From: Eutreptiella sp. 'Long Island Sound 2002'
Taxonomy: Eukaryota; Euglenozoa; Euglenophyceae; Eutreptiales; Eutreptiaceae
Direction of reading: 5' to 3'
Assembly: GCA_964036045.1 (NCBI GenBank)
Contig: OZ038402.1
Span: 7,084,971 to 7,148,970 of the forward strand
DNA: 64,000 nt
In this document: positions 21,401-35,269 of the stretch, one piece after another
How positions within the stretch are numbered: position 1 is the first letter of the stretch
Layout: every line of letters starts with the position of its first letter
Position numbers and translations under genes: made by a program
Notes under the pieces: generated by a model
What the model was told of the DNA's origin: nothing
The model's input: the letters and a program-made list of their open reading frames with translations, nothing else
Databases searched by the model: none

Positions 21401-24400
21401 TGGTCATTGTGCGGGCACGTACTGTTCAGTTCAACCTGAAAATACCGTCCTTCGCGTGCAATGGAGCCTGAACCTCACATTTGCACACACGGGCAAATTC
21501 GGGCAAATTCTCTGCTACACGTGCGAGGTGGTTCGTATGGTACACGAACAGCATTATGCTGCTTGTTGTGGCCAGAGGGTTGGGTGGTCGAGATATGGGC
21601 AATACCAATTTGAAATTGTCATTGTGCGGGCACCTACTGTTCAGTTCAACTCGGAAATAGCGTCATTCGTGTGTAAGGGAGCCTGAACCTCACATTTGCA
21701 CACACGGGCAAATTTGGGCAAATTCTCTGCTACACGTGTGACGTGGTTCGTATGGTACACGGATAGCATGATGCAGCTTGTTCTGGCCAGAGGGTTGAGT
21801 GGTTGAGATACGGGCAATACCAAATGAAAACCGGTATTGTGCGGGCACGTACTATTCAGTTCAACCTGAAAATAGCGTCATTCGCGTGCAAGGGAGCCTA
21901 AAGCCCACATTTGCTCACTCGGGCAAATTCGGGCAAATTCTCTGCTACACGTGCGAGGTGGTTCGTATGGTACACGAATAGCATGATGCTGCTTGTTGTG
22001 GCCAGAGGGTTGGGTGGTCGAGATTTGGGCAATATCAATTTGAAATTGTCATTGTGCGGGCACCTACTGTTCAGTTCGACCTGGAAATAGCGTCATTCGT
22101 GTGTAAGGGAGGCTCAACTTCACATTTGCACACACGGGCAAATTCTGGCAAATTCTCTGCTACACGTGCGACGTGGTTCGTATGGTACACGAATAGCATG
22201 ATGCTGCTTGTTCTGGCCAGAGGGTTGAGTGGTTGAGATACGGGCAATACCAAATGAAAACGGGTATTGTGCGGGCACGTACTATTCAGTTCAACCTGAA
22301 AATAGCGTCATTCGCGTGCAAGGGAGCCTAAAGCCCACATTTGCGCACACGGGCAAATTCGGGCAAATTCTCTGCTACACGTGCGACGTGGTTCGTATGG
22401 TACACGGATAGCATGATGCGGCTTGTTCTGGCCAGAGGGTTGAGTGGTTGAGATATGGGCAAAACCAATTTGAAATGGGCATTGTGCGGGCACGTACTGT
22501 TCAGTTCAACCTGAAAATAGCGTTATTCGTGTGCAAGGGAGCCTCAACCTCACATTTGCACACACGGGCAAATTCGGGCAAATTCTCTGCTACACGTGCG
22601 AGGTGGTTCGTATGGTACACGACCATCATGATGCACCTTGTTTTGGCCAGAGGGTTGAGTGGTCGAGATATGGGCAATACCAGTTTGAAATCGTCATTGT
22701 GCCGGCAAGTACTGTTCAGTTCAACCTGAAAATACCGTCCTTCGCGTGCAACGGAGCCTGAACCTCACATTTGCACACACGGGCGAATTCGGGCAAATTC
22801 TCTGCTACACGTGCGAGGTGGTTCGTATGGTACACGAACAGCATTATGCTGCTTGTTCTGGCCAGAGGGTTGGGTGGTCGAGATATGGGCAATACCAATT
22901 TGAAATGGGCATTGTGCGGGCACCTACTGTTCAGTTCAACCTGGAAATAGCGTCATTCGTGTGTAAGGGAGCCTGAACCTCACATTTGCACACAAGGGCA
23001 AATTCGGGCAAATTCTCTGCTACACGTGCGACGTGGTTCGTATGGTACACGGATAGCATGATGCAGCTTGTTCTGGCCAGAGGGTTGAGTGGTTGAGATA
23101 CGGGCAATACCAAATGAAAACGGGTATTGTGCGGGCACGTACTATTCAGTTCAACCTGAAAGTAGCGTCATTCGCGTGCAAGGGAGCCTAAAGCCCACAT
23201 TTGCGCACACGGGCAAATTGGGGCACATTCTCTGCTACACGTGCGACGTGGTTCGTATGGTACACGGATAGCATGATGCTGCTTGTTCTGGCCAGAGGGT
23301 TGAGTGGTTGAGATATGGGCAAAACCCATTTGAAATGGGCATTGTGCGGGCACGTACTGTTCAGTTCAACCTGAAAATAGCGTCATTCGCGTGCAAGGGA
23401 ACCTAAAGCCCACATTTGCGCACACGGGCAAATTCGGGCCAATTCTCTGCTACACGTGCGACGTGGTTCGTATGGTACACGGATAGCATGATGCAGCTTG
23501 TTCTGGCCAGAGGGTTGGGTGGTTGAGATATGGGCAAAACCAATTTGAAATGGGCATTGTGCGGGCACCTACTGTTCAGTTCAACCTGGAAATAGTGTCA
23601 TTTGTGTGTAAGGGAGCCTGAACCTCACATTTGCACACAAGGGCAAATTCGGGCAAGTTCTCTGCTACACGTGCGACGTGGTTCGTATGGTACACGGATA
23701 GCACGATGCAGCTTGTTCTGGCCAGAGGGTTGAGTGGTTGAGATACGGGCAATACCAAATGAAAACGGGTATTGTGCGGGCACGTACTATTCAGTTCAAC
23801 CTGAAAATAGCGTCATTCATGTGCAAGGGAGCCTCAACCTCACATTTGCACACACGGGCAAATTCGGGCAAATTCTCTGCTACACGTGCGCGGTGGTTCG
23901 TATGGTACACGACCATCATGATGCACCTTGTTTTGGCCAGAGGGTTGAGTGGTCGAGATATGGGCAATACCAATTTGAAATCGTCATTGTGCGGGCACGT
24001 ACTGTTCAGTTCAACCTGAAAATACCGTCCTTCGCGTGCAATGGAGCCTGAACCTCACATTTGCACACACGGGCGAATTCGGGCAAATTCTCTGCTACAC
24101 GTGCGAGGTGGTTCGTATGGTACACGAACAGCATTATGCTGCTTGTTCTGGCCAGAGGGTTGAGTGGTTGAGATATGGGCAATACCAATTTGAAATTGTC
24201 ATTGTGCGGGCACCTACTGTTCAGTTCAACGTGGAAATAGCGTCATTCGTGTATAAGGGAGCCTGAACCTCACATTTGCACACACGGGCAAATTCGGGCA
24301 AATTCTCTGCTACACGTGCGACGTGGTTCGTATTGTACACGAATAGCATGATGCTGCTTGTTCTGGCCAGAGGGTTGAGTGGTTGAGATATGGGCAATAC

Positions 24401-27400
24401 CAAATGAAAACGGGTATTGTGCGGGCACGTACTATTCAGTTCAACCTGAAAATAGCGTCATTCGCGTGCAAGGGAGCCTAAAGCCCACATTTGCGCACAC
24501 GGGCAAATTCGGGCAAATTCTCTGCTACACGTGCGACGTGGTTCGTATGGTACACGTATAGCATGATGCAGCTTGTTCTGGCCAGAGGGTTGAGTGGTTG
24601 AGATATAAGCAAAACCAATTTGAAATGGGCATTGTGCGGGCACGTACTGTTCAGTTCAACCTGAAAATAGCGTCATTCGTGTGCAAGCGAGCCTCAACCT
24701 CACATTTGCACACACGGGCAAATTCGGGCAAATTCTCTGCTACACGTGCGAGGTGGTTCGTATGGTACACGGATAGCATGATGCAGCTTGTTCTGGCCAG
24801 AGGGTTGAGTGGTTGAGATATGGGCAAAACCAATTTGAAATGGGCATTGTGCGGGCACGTACTCTTCAGTTCAACCTGACAATAGCGTCATTCGCGTGCA
24901 AGGGAGCCTAAAGCCCACATTTGCGCACACGGGCAAATTCGGGCAAATTCTCTGCTACACGTGTGACGTGGTTCGTATGGTACACGGATAGCATGATGCA
25001 GCTTGTTCTGGCCAGAGGGTTGAGTGGTTGAGATATGGGCAAAACCAATTTGCAATGGGCATTGGGCGGGCACGTACTGTTCAGTTCAACCTGAAAATAG
25101 CGTCATTCGTGTGCAATGGAGCCTCAGCCTCACATTTGCACACACGGGCAAATTCGGGCAATTTCTCTGCTGCACGTGCGAGGTGGTACGTATGGTACAC
25201 GACCCTCATGATGCACCTTGTTTTGGCCAGAGGGTTGAGTGGTCGAGATATGGGCAATACCAATTTGAAATGGTCATTGTGCGGGCACGTACTGTTCAAG
25301 TCAATCTGAAAATAGCTTCATTCGTGTGTAAGGGAGCCTGAACCTCAAATTTGCACACACGGGCAAATTCGGGCAAATTCTCTGCTACACGTGCGAGGTG
25401 GTTCGTATGGTACACGAATAGCATGATGCTGCTTGTTCTGGCACAGAGGGGTGAGTGGTTGAGATATTTGGCAATACCAAATGAAAACGGGTATTGTGCG
25501 GGCACGTACTACTCAGTTCAACCTGAAAATATCGTCATTCGCGTGCAAGGGAGCCTAACGCCCACATTTGCGCACACGGGCAACTTTGGGCAAATTCGGG
25601 CAAATTCTCTGCTACACGTGCGACGTGGTTCGTATGGTACACGGATAGCATGATGCAGCTTGATCTGGCCAGAGGGTTGAGTGGTTGAGATATGGGCAAA
25701 ACCAATTTGAAATGGGCATTGTGCAGGCACGTACCGTTCACTTCAACCTGATAATAGCGTCATTCGTGTGCAAGGGAGCCTCAACCTCACATTTGCACAC
25801 ACGGGCAAATTCGGGCAAATTCTCTGCTACACGTGCGACGTGGTTCGTATGGTACACGGATAGCATGATGCAGCTTGTTCTGGCCAGAGCGTTGAGTGGT
25901 TGAGATATGGGCAAAACCAATTTGAAATGGGCATTGTGCGGGCACGTACTGTTCAGTTCAACCTGACAATAGCGTCATTCGTGTGCAAGGGAGCCTCAAC
26001 CTCACATTTGCACACACGGGCGAATTCGGGCAAATTCTCTGCTACACGTGCGAGGTGGTTCGTATGGTACACGGATAGCATGATGCAGCTTGTTCTGGCC
26101 AGAGGGTTGAGTGGTCGAGATATGGGCAATACCAATTTGAAATGGTCATGGTGCGGGCACGTACTGTTCAGTTCAACCTGAAAACAGCGTCCTTCGCGTG
26201 CACTGGAGCCTGAACCTCACATTTGCACACACGGGCAAATTCGGGCAAATTCTCTGCTACACGTGCGACGTGGTTCGTATGGTACACGAACAGCATTATG
26301 CTGCTTGTTGTGGCCAGAGGGTTGAGTGGTTGAGATATGGGCAATACCAAATGAAAACGGGTATTGTGCGGGCACGTACTATTCAGTTCAACCTGAAAAT
26401 AGCGTCATTCGCGTGCAAGGGACCCTAAAGCCCACATTTGCATACACGGGCAACTTTGGGCAAATTCTCTGCTACACGTGCGAGGTGGTTCGTATGGTAC
26501 ACGAATAGCATGATGCTGCTTGTTCTGGCCAGAAGGTTGAGTGGTTGAGATATGGGCAAAACCAATTTGAAATGGGCATTGTGCGGGCACGTACTGTTCA
26601 GTTCAACCTGAAAATAGCGTCATTCGTGTGCAAGGGAGCCTCAACCTCACATTTGCACACACGGGCGAATTCGGGCAAATTCTCTGCTACACGTGCGACG
26701 TGGTTCGTATGGTACACGGATAGCATGATGCGGCTTGTTCTGGCCGGAGGGTTGAGTGGTTGAGATATGGGTAAAACCAATTTGAAATGGGCATTGTGCG
26801 GGCACGTACTGTTCAGTTCAACCTGAAAATAGCGTCATTCGTGTGCAAGCGAGCCTCAATCTCACATTTGCACACACGGGCAAATTCGGGCAAATTCTCT
26901 GCTACACGTGCGACGTGGATCGTATGGTACACGGATAGCATGATGCTGCTTGTTCTGACCAGAGGGTTGAGTGGTTGAGATATGGGCAAAACCAATTTGA
27001 AATGGGCATTGTGCGGGCACGTACTGTTCAGTTCAACCTGAAAATAGCGTCCTTCGCGTGCAATGGAGCCTGAACCTCACATTTGCACACACGGGCAAAT
27101 TCGGGCAAATACTCTGCTACACGTGCGAGGTGGTTCGTATGGTACACGAACAGCATTATGCTGCTTGTTGTGGCCAGAGGGTTGGGTGGTCGAGATATGG
27201 GCAATACCAATTTGAAATTGTCATTGTGCGGGCACCTACTCTTCAGTTCAACCTGGAAATAGCTTCATTCGTGTGTAAGGGAGCCTGAACCTCACATTTG
27301 CACACACGGGCAAATTCGGGCAAATTCTCTGCTACACGTGCGACGTGGTTCGTATGGTACACGAATAGCATGATGCTGCTTATTCTGGCCAGGGGGTTGA

Positions 27401-29314
27401 GTGGTTGAGATATTTGGCAATACCAAATGAAAACGCGTATTGTGCGGGCACTTACTATTCAGTTCAACCTGAAAATAGCGTCATTCGCTTGCAAGGGAGC
27501 CTAACGCCCACATTTGCGCACACGGGCAAAATCGGGCAAATTCTCTGCTACACGTGCGACGTAGTTCGTATGGTACACGGATAGCATGATGCAGCTTGTT
27601 CTGGCCAGAGGGTTGAGTGGTTGAGATATGGGCAAAACCAATTTGAAATGGGCATTGTGCGGGCACGTACTGTTCAGTTCAACCTGAAAATAGCCTCATT
27701 CGTGTGCAAGGGAGCCTCAACCTCACATTTGCACACACGGGCAAATTCGGGAAACTTCTGTGCTACACGTGCGAGGTGGTTTGTATGGTACACGGATAGC
27801 ATGATGCAGCTTGTTCTGGCCAGAGGGTTGAGTGGTTGAGATATGGGCAAAACAAATTTGAAATGGGCATTGTGCGGGCACGTACTGTTCAGTTCAACCT
27901 GAAAATAGCCTCATTCGTGTGCAAGGGAGCCTCAACCTCACATTTGCACACACGGGCAAATTCGGGAAACTTCTCTGCTACACGTGCGAGGTGGTTCGTA
28001 TGGTACACGAACAGCATTATGCTGCTTGTTGTGGCCAGAGGGTTGAGTGGTTGAGATATGGGCAATACCAAATGAAAACGGGTATTGTGCGGGCACGTAC
28101 TATTCAGTTCAACCTCAAAATAGCGTCATTCGCGTGCAAGGGAGCCTAAGGCCCACATTTGCACACACGGGCAACTTTGGGCAAATTCTCTGCTACACGT
28201 GCGAGGTGGTTCGTATGGTACACGAATAGCTTGATGCTGCTTGTTCTGGCCAGAGGGTTGAGTGGTTGAGATATGCGCAAAACCAATTTGAAATGGGCAT
28301 TGTGCGAGCACGTACTGTTCAGTTCAACCTGAAAATAGCGTCATTCGTGTGCAAGGGAGCCTCAACCTCACATTTGCACACACGGGCGAATTCGGGCAAA
28401 TTCTCTGCTACACGTGCGACGTGGTTCGTATGGTACACGGATAGCATGATGCAGCTTGTTCTGGCCAGAGGGTTGAGTGGTTGAGATATGGGTAAAACCA
28501 ATTTGAAATGGGCATTGTGCGGGCACGTACTGTTCAGTTCAACCTGAAAATAGCGTCATTCGTGTGCAAGGGAGCCTCAATCTCACATTTGCACACACGG
28601 GCAAATTCGGGCAAATTCTCTGCTACACGTGCGACGTGGTTCGTATGGTACACGGATAGCATGATGCAGCTTGTTTTGGCCAGAGGGTTGAGTGGTTGAG
28701 ATATGGGCAAAACCAATTTGAAATGGGCATTGTGCGGGCACGTACTGTTCAGTTCAACCTGAAAATAGCGTCATTCGTGTGCAAGGGAGCGTCAACCTCA
28801 CATTTGCACACACGGGCAAATTCGGGCAAATTCTCTGCTACACGTGCAAGGTGGTTCGTATCGTTCACGACCATCATGATGCACCTTGTTTTGGCCAGAG
28901 GGTTGAGTGGTCGAGATATGGGCAATACCAATTTGAAATGCTCATTGTGCGGGCACGTACTGTTCAGTTCAACCTGAAAAAAGCGTCATTCGTGTGCAAG
29001 GGAGCCTCAACCTCACATTTGCACACACGGCCAAATTCGGGCAAATTCTCTGCTACACGTGCGAGGTGGTTCGTATGGTACACGACCATCATGATGCACC
29101 TTGTTTTGCCCAGAGGGTTGAGTGGTCGAGATATGGGCAAAACCAATTTGAAATGGGCATTGTGCGGGCACGTACTGTTCAGTTCAACCTGAAAATAGCG
29201 TCATTCGTGTGCAAGGGAGCCTCAACCTCACATTTGCACACACGGGCAAATTCGGGCAAATTCTCTGCTACACGTGCAAGGTGGTTCGTATCGTTCACGA
29301 CCATCATGATGCTG

Positions 29315-32300
29315 CTTGTTCTGGCCAGATGGTTGAGTGGTTGAGATATGGGCAATACCAAATGAAAACGGGTATTGTGCGGGCACGTACTATTCAGTTC
29401 AACCTGAAAATAGCGTCATTCGTGTGCAAGGGAGCCTCAACCTCACATTTGCACACACGGGCTAATTCGGGAAACTTCTCTGCTACACGTGCGAGGTGGT
29501 TCGTATGGTACACGGATAGCATGATGCAGCTTGTTCTGGCCAGAGGGTTGAGTGGTTGAGATATGGGCAAAACCAATTTGAAATGGGCATTGTGCGGGCA
29601 CGTACTGTTCAGTTCAACCTGAAAATAGCGTCATTCGTGTGCAAGGGAGCCTCAACCTCACATTTGCGCCCACGGGCAAATTCTCTGCTACACGTGCGAG
29701 GTGGTTCGTATGGTAGACGACCATCATGATGCACCTTGTTTTGGCCAGAGGGTTGAGTGGTCGAGATATGGGCAATACCAATTTGAAATGGTCATGGTGC
29801 GGGCACGTACTGTTCAGTTCAACCTGAAAATAGCGTCCTTCGCATGCAATGGAGCCTGAATCTCACATTTGCACACACGGGCAAATTCGGGCAAATTCTC
29901 TGCTACACGTGCGACGTGGTTCGTATGGTACACGAACAGCATTATGCTGCTGAGTTGTGGCCAGAGGGTTGAGTGGTTGAGATATGGGCAATACCAAATG
30001 AAAACGGGTATTGTGCGGGCACGTACTATTCTGTTCAACCTGAAAATAGCGTCATTCGCGTGCAAGGGAGCCTAAAGCCCACATTTGCACACACGGGCAA
30101 CTTTAAGCAAATTCTCTGCTACACGTGCGAGGTGGTTCGTATGGTACACGAATAGCATGATGCTGCTTGTTCTGGCCAGAGGGTTGAGTGGTTGAGATAT
30201 GGGCAAAACCAATTTGAAATGGGCATTGTGCGGGCACGTACTGTTCAGTTCAACCTGAAAATAGCGTCATTCGTGTGCAAGGGAGCCTCAACCTCACATT
30301 TGCACACACGGGCGAATTCGGGCAAATTCTCTGCTACACGTGCGGCGTGGTTTGTATGGTACACGGATAGCATGATGCAGCTTGTTCTGGCCAGAGGGTT
30401 GAGTGGTTGAGATATGGGTAAAACCAATTTGAAATGGGCATTGTGCGGGCACGTACTGTTCAGTTCAACCTGAAAATAGCGTCATTCGTGTGCAAGGGAG
30501 CCTCAATCTCACATTTGCACACACGGGCAAATTCCGGCAAATTCTCTGCTACACGTGCGACGTGGTTCGTATGGTACACGGATAGCATGATGCTGCCTGT
30601 TCTGGCCAGAGGGTTGAGTGGTTGAGATATGGGCAAAACCAATTTGAAATGGGCATTGTGTGGGCACGTACTGTTCAGTTCAACCTGAAAATAGCGTCAT
30701 TCGTGTGCAAGGGAGCCTCAACCTCACATTTGCACACACGGGCAAATTCGGGCAAATTCTCTGCTACACATGCGAGGTGGTTCGTATCGTTCACGACCAT
30801 CATGATGCACCTTGTTTTGGCCAGAGGGTTGAGTGGTCGAGATATGGGCAATACCAATTTGAAATGGTCATTGTGCGGGCACGTACTGTTCAGTTCAACC
30901 TGAAAATAGCGTCATTCGTGTGCAAGGGAACCTCAACCTCACATTTGCACACACGGCCAAATTCGGGCAAATTCTCTGCTACACGTGCGAGGTGGTTCGT
31001 ATGGTACACGACCATCATGATGCACCGTGTTTTGCCCAGAGGGTTGAGTGGTCGAGATATGGGCAATACCAATTTGAAATTGTCATTGTGCTGGCACCTA
31101 CTGTTCAGTTCAACCTGGAAATAGCATCATTTGTGTGCAAGGGAGCCTGAACCTCACATTTGCACACACGGGCAAATTCGGGCAAATTCTCTGCTACACG
31201 TGCGACGTGGTTCGTATGGTACACGAATAGCATGATGCTGCTTGTTCTGGCCAGAGGGTTGAGTGGTTGAGATATGGGCAATACCAAATCCAAACGGGTA
31301 TTGTGCGGGCACGTACTATTCAGTTCAACCTGAAAATAGCGTCATTCGCGTGCAAGGGAGCCAAAAGCCCACATTTGCGCACACGGGCAAATTCGGGCAA
31401 ATTCTCTGCTACACGTGCGACGTGGTTCGTATGGTACACGGATAGCATGATGCAGCCTGTTCTGGCCAGAGGGTTGAGTGGTTGAGATATGGGCAAAACC
31501 AATTTGAAATGGGCATTGTGCGGGCACGTACTGTTCAGTTCAACGTGAAAATAGCGTCTTTCGCGTGCAATGGAGCCTGAACCTCACATTTGCACACACG
31601 GGCAAATTCGGGCAAATTCTCTGCTACACGTGCGAGGTGGTTCGTATGGTACACGAACAGCATTATGCTGCTTGTTGTGACCAGAGGGTTGGGTGGTCGA
31701 GATATGGGCAATACCAATTTGAAATTGTCATTGTGCGGGCACCTACTGTTCAGTTCAACCTGGAAATAGCGTCATTCGTGTGTAAGGGAGCCTGAACCTC
31801 ACATTTGCACACACGGGCAAATTCGGGCAAATTCTCTGCTACACGTGCGACGTGGTTCGTAAGGTACACGAATAGCATGATGCTGCTTGTTCTGGCCAGA
31901 GGGTTGAGTGGTTGAGATATGGGCAATACCAAATGAAAACGGGTATTGTGCGGGCACGTACTATTCAGTTCAACCTGAAAATAGCGTCATTCGCGTGCAA
32001 GGGATCCTAAAGCCCACATTTGCGCACACGGGCAAATTCGGGCAAATTCTCTGCTACACGTGCGACGTGGTTTGTATGGTACACGGATAGCATGATGCAG
32101 CTTGTTCTGGCCAGAGGGTTGAGTGGTTGAGATATTGGGAAAACCAATTTGAAATGGGCATTGTGCGGGCACGTACTGTTCAGTTCAACCTGAAAATAGC
32201 GTCATTCGTGTGCAAGGGAGCCTCAACCTCACATTTGCACACACGGGCCAATTCGGGCAAATTCTCTGCTACACGTGCGACGTAGTTCGTATGGTACACG

Positions 32301-32815
32301 AATAGCCTGATGCTGCTTGTTCTGGCCAGAGGGTTGAGTGGTTGAGATATGGGCAATACCAAATGAAAACGGGTATTGTGCGGGCACGTACTATTCAGTT
32401 CAACCTGAAAATAGCGTCATTCGCGTGCAAGGGAGCCTAAAGCCCACATTTGCGCACACGGGCAAATTCGGGCAAATTCTCTGCTACACGTGCGACGTGG
32501 TTCGTATGGTACACGGATAGCATGATGCAGCTTGTTCTGGCCAGAGGGTTGAGTGGTTGAGATATGGGAAAAACCAATTTGAAATGGGCATTGTGCGGGC
32601 ACGTACTGTTCAGTTCAACCTGAAAATAGCGTCATTCGCGTGCAAGGGAGCCTAAAGCTCACATTTGCGCACACGGGCAAATTCGGGTAAATTCTCTGCT
32701 ACACGTGCGACGTGGTTCGTATGGTACACGGATAGCATGATGCACCTTGTTTTGGCCAGAGGGTTGAGTGGTTGAGATATGGGCAAAACCAATTTGAAAT
32801 GGGCATTGTGCGGGC
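29315..32815 (+). repeat. 3.5-kb satellite segment duplicated 7,934 bp downstream (copy A)
   Basis: Variant monomers from about 29315 to 32815 recur in the same order at 37249-40749, including a shortened monomer, the unusual gtatggtagacgacc variant (about 29710 and 37645) and the ggatcctaaagccc variant (about 32003 and 39937). Similarity decays sharply outside these limits. Edges are approximate. Confidence 0.8.
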
Positions 32816-35019
32816 ACGTACTGTTCAGTTCAACCTGAAAATAGCCTCATTCGTGTGCAAGGGAGCCTCAACCTCACATTTGCACACACGGGCAAATTCG
32901 GGAAACTTCTCTGCTACACGTGCGAGGTGGTTCGTATGGTACACGAACAGCATTATGCTGCTTGATGTGGCCAGAGGGTTGAGTGGTTGAGATATGGGCA
33001 ATACCAAATGAAAACGGGTATTGTGCGGGCACGTACTATTCAGTTCAACCTCAAAATAGCGTCATTCGCGTGCAAGGGAGCCTAAGGCCCACATTTGCAC
33101 ACACGGGCAACTTTGGGCAAATTCTCTGCTACACGTGCGAGGTGGTTCGTATGGTACACGAATAGCATGATGCTGCTTGTTCTGGCCAGAGGGTTGAGTG
33201 GTTGAGATATGGGCAAAACCAATTTGAAATGGGCATTGTGCGAGCACGTACTGTTCAGTTCAACCTGAAAATAGCGTCATTCGTGTGTAAGGGAGCCTCA
33301 ACCTCACATTTGCACACACGGGCAAATTCGGGCAAATTCTCTGCTACACGTGCGAGGTGGTTCGTATGGTACACGAACAGCATTATGCTGCTTGTTGTGA
33401 CCAGAGGGTTGGGTGGTCGAGATATGGGCAATACCAATTTGAAATTGTCATTGTGCGGGCACCTACTGTTCAGTTCAACCTGGAAATAGCGTCATTCGTG
33501 TGTAAGGGAGCCTGAACCTCACATTTGCACACACGGGCAAATTCGGGCAAATTCTCTGCTACACGTGCGACGTGGTTCGTAAGGTACACGAATAGCATGA
33601 TGCTGCTTGTTCTGGCCAGAGGGTTGAGTGGTTGAGATATGGGCAATACCAAATGAAAACGGGTATTGTGCGGGCACGTACTATTCAGTTCAACCTGAAA
33701 ATAGCGTCATTCGCGTGCAAGGGATCCTAAAGCCCACATTTGCGCACACGGGCAAATTCGGGCAAATTCTCTGCTACACGTGCGACGTGGTTTGTATGGT
33801 ACACGGATAGCATGATGCAGCTTGTTCTGGCCAGAGGGTTGAGTGGTTGAGATATTGGGAAAACCAATTTGAAATGGGCATTGTGCGGGCACGTACTGTT
33901 CAGTTCAACCTGAAAATAGCGTCATTCGTGTGCAAGGGAGCCTCAACCTCACATTTGCACACACGGGCCAATTCGGGCAAATTCTCTGCTACACGTGCGA
34001 CGTAGTTCGTATGGTACACGAATAGCCTGATGCTGCTTGTTCTGGCCAGAGGGTTGAGTGGTTGAGATATGGGCAATACCAAATGAAAACGGGTATTGTG
34101 CGGGCACGTACTATTCAGTTCAACCTGAAAATAGCGTCATTCGCGTGCAAGGGAGCCTAAAGCCCACATTTGCGCACACGGGCAAATTCGGGCAAATTCT
34201 CTGCTACACGTGCGACGTGGTTCGTATGGTACACGGATAGCATGATGCAGCTTGTTCTGGCCAGAGGGTTGAGTGGTTGAGATATGGGAAAAACCAATTT
34301 GAAATGGGCATTGTGCGGGCACGTACTGTTCAGTTCAACCTGAAAATAGCGTCATTCGCGTGCAAGGGAGCCTAAAGCTCACATTTGCGCACACGGGCAA
34401 ATTCGGGTAAATTCTCTGCTACACGTGCGACGTGGTTCGTATGGTACACGGATAGCATGATGCACCTTGTTTTGGCCAGAGGGTTGAGTGGTTGAGATAT
34501 GGGCAAAACCAATTTGAAATGGGCATTGTGCGGGCACGTACTGTTCAGTTCAACCTGAAAATAGCCTCATTCGTGTGCAAGGGAGCCTCAACCTCACATT
34601 TGCACACACGGGCAAATTCGGGAAACTTCTCTGCTACACGTGCGAGGTGGTTCGTATGGTACACGAACAGCATTATGCTGCTTGATGTGGCCAGAGGGTT
34701 GAGTGGTTGAGATATGGGCAATACCAAATGAAAACGGGTATTGTGCGGGCACGTACTATTCAGTTCAACCTCAAAATAGCGTCATTCGCGTGCAAGGGAG
34801 CCTAAGGCCCACATTTGCACACACGGGCAACTTTGGGCAAATTCTCTGCTACACGTGCGAGGTGGTTCGTATGGTACACGAATAGCATGATGCTGCTTGT
34901 TCTGGCCAGAGGGTTGAGTGGTTGAGATATGGGCAAAACCAATTTGAAATGGGCATTGTGCGAGCACGTACTGTTCAGTTCAACCTTAAAATAGCGTCAT
35001 TCGTGTGCAAGGGAGCCTC
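31580..35019 (+). repeat. Higher-order repeat: two copies of an 8-monomer, 1,720-bp unit
   Basis: Variants such as gtaaggtacacg (about 31859 and 33579), gagatattggg (about 32130 and 33850) and gcttgatgtggcc (about 32960 and 34680) recur 1,720 bp apart. The first copy overlaps the 3.5-kb duplicated segment, so one process was layered on the other. Edges are approximate. Confidence 0.85.
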
Positions 35020-35269
35020 AACCTCACATTTGCACACACGGGCGAATTCGGGCAAATTCTCTGCTACACGTGCGACGTGGTTCGTATGGTACACGGATAG
35101 CATGATGCAGCTTGTTCTGGCCAGAGGGTTGAGTGGTTGAGATATGGGTAAGACCAATTTGAAATGGGCATTGTGCGGGCACGTACTGTTCAGTTCAACC
35201 TGAAAATAGCGTCATTCGTGTGCAAGGGAGCCTCAATCTCACATTTGCACACACGGGCAAATTCGGGCA

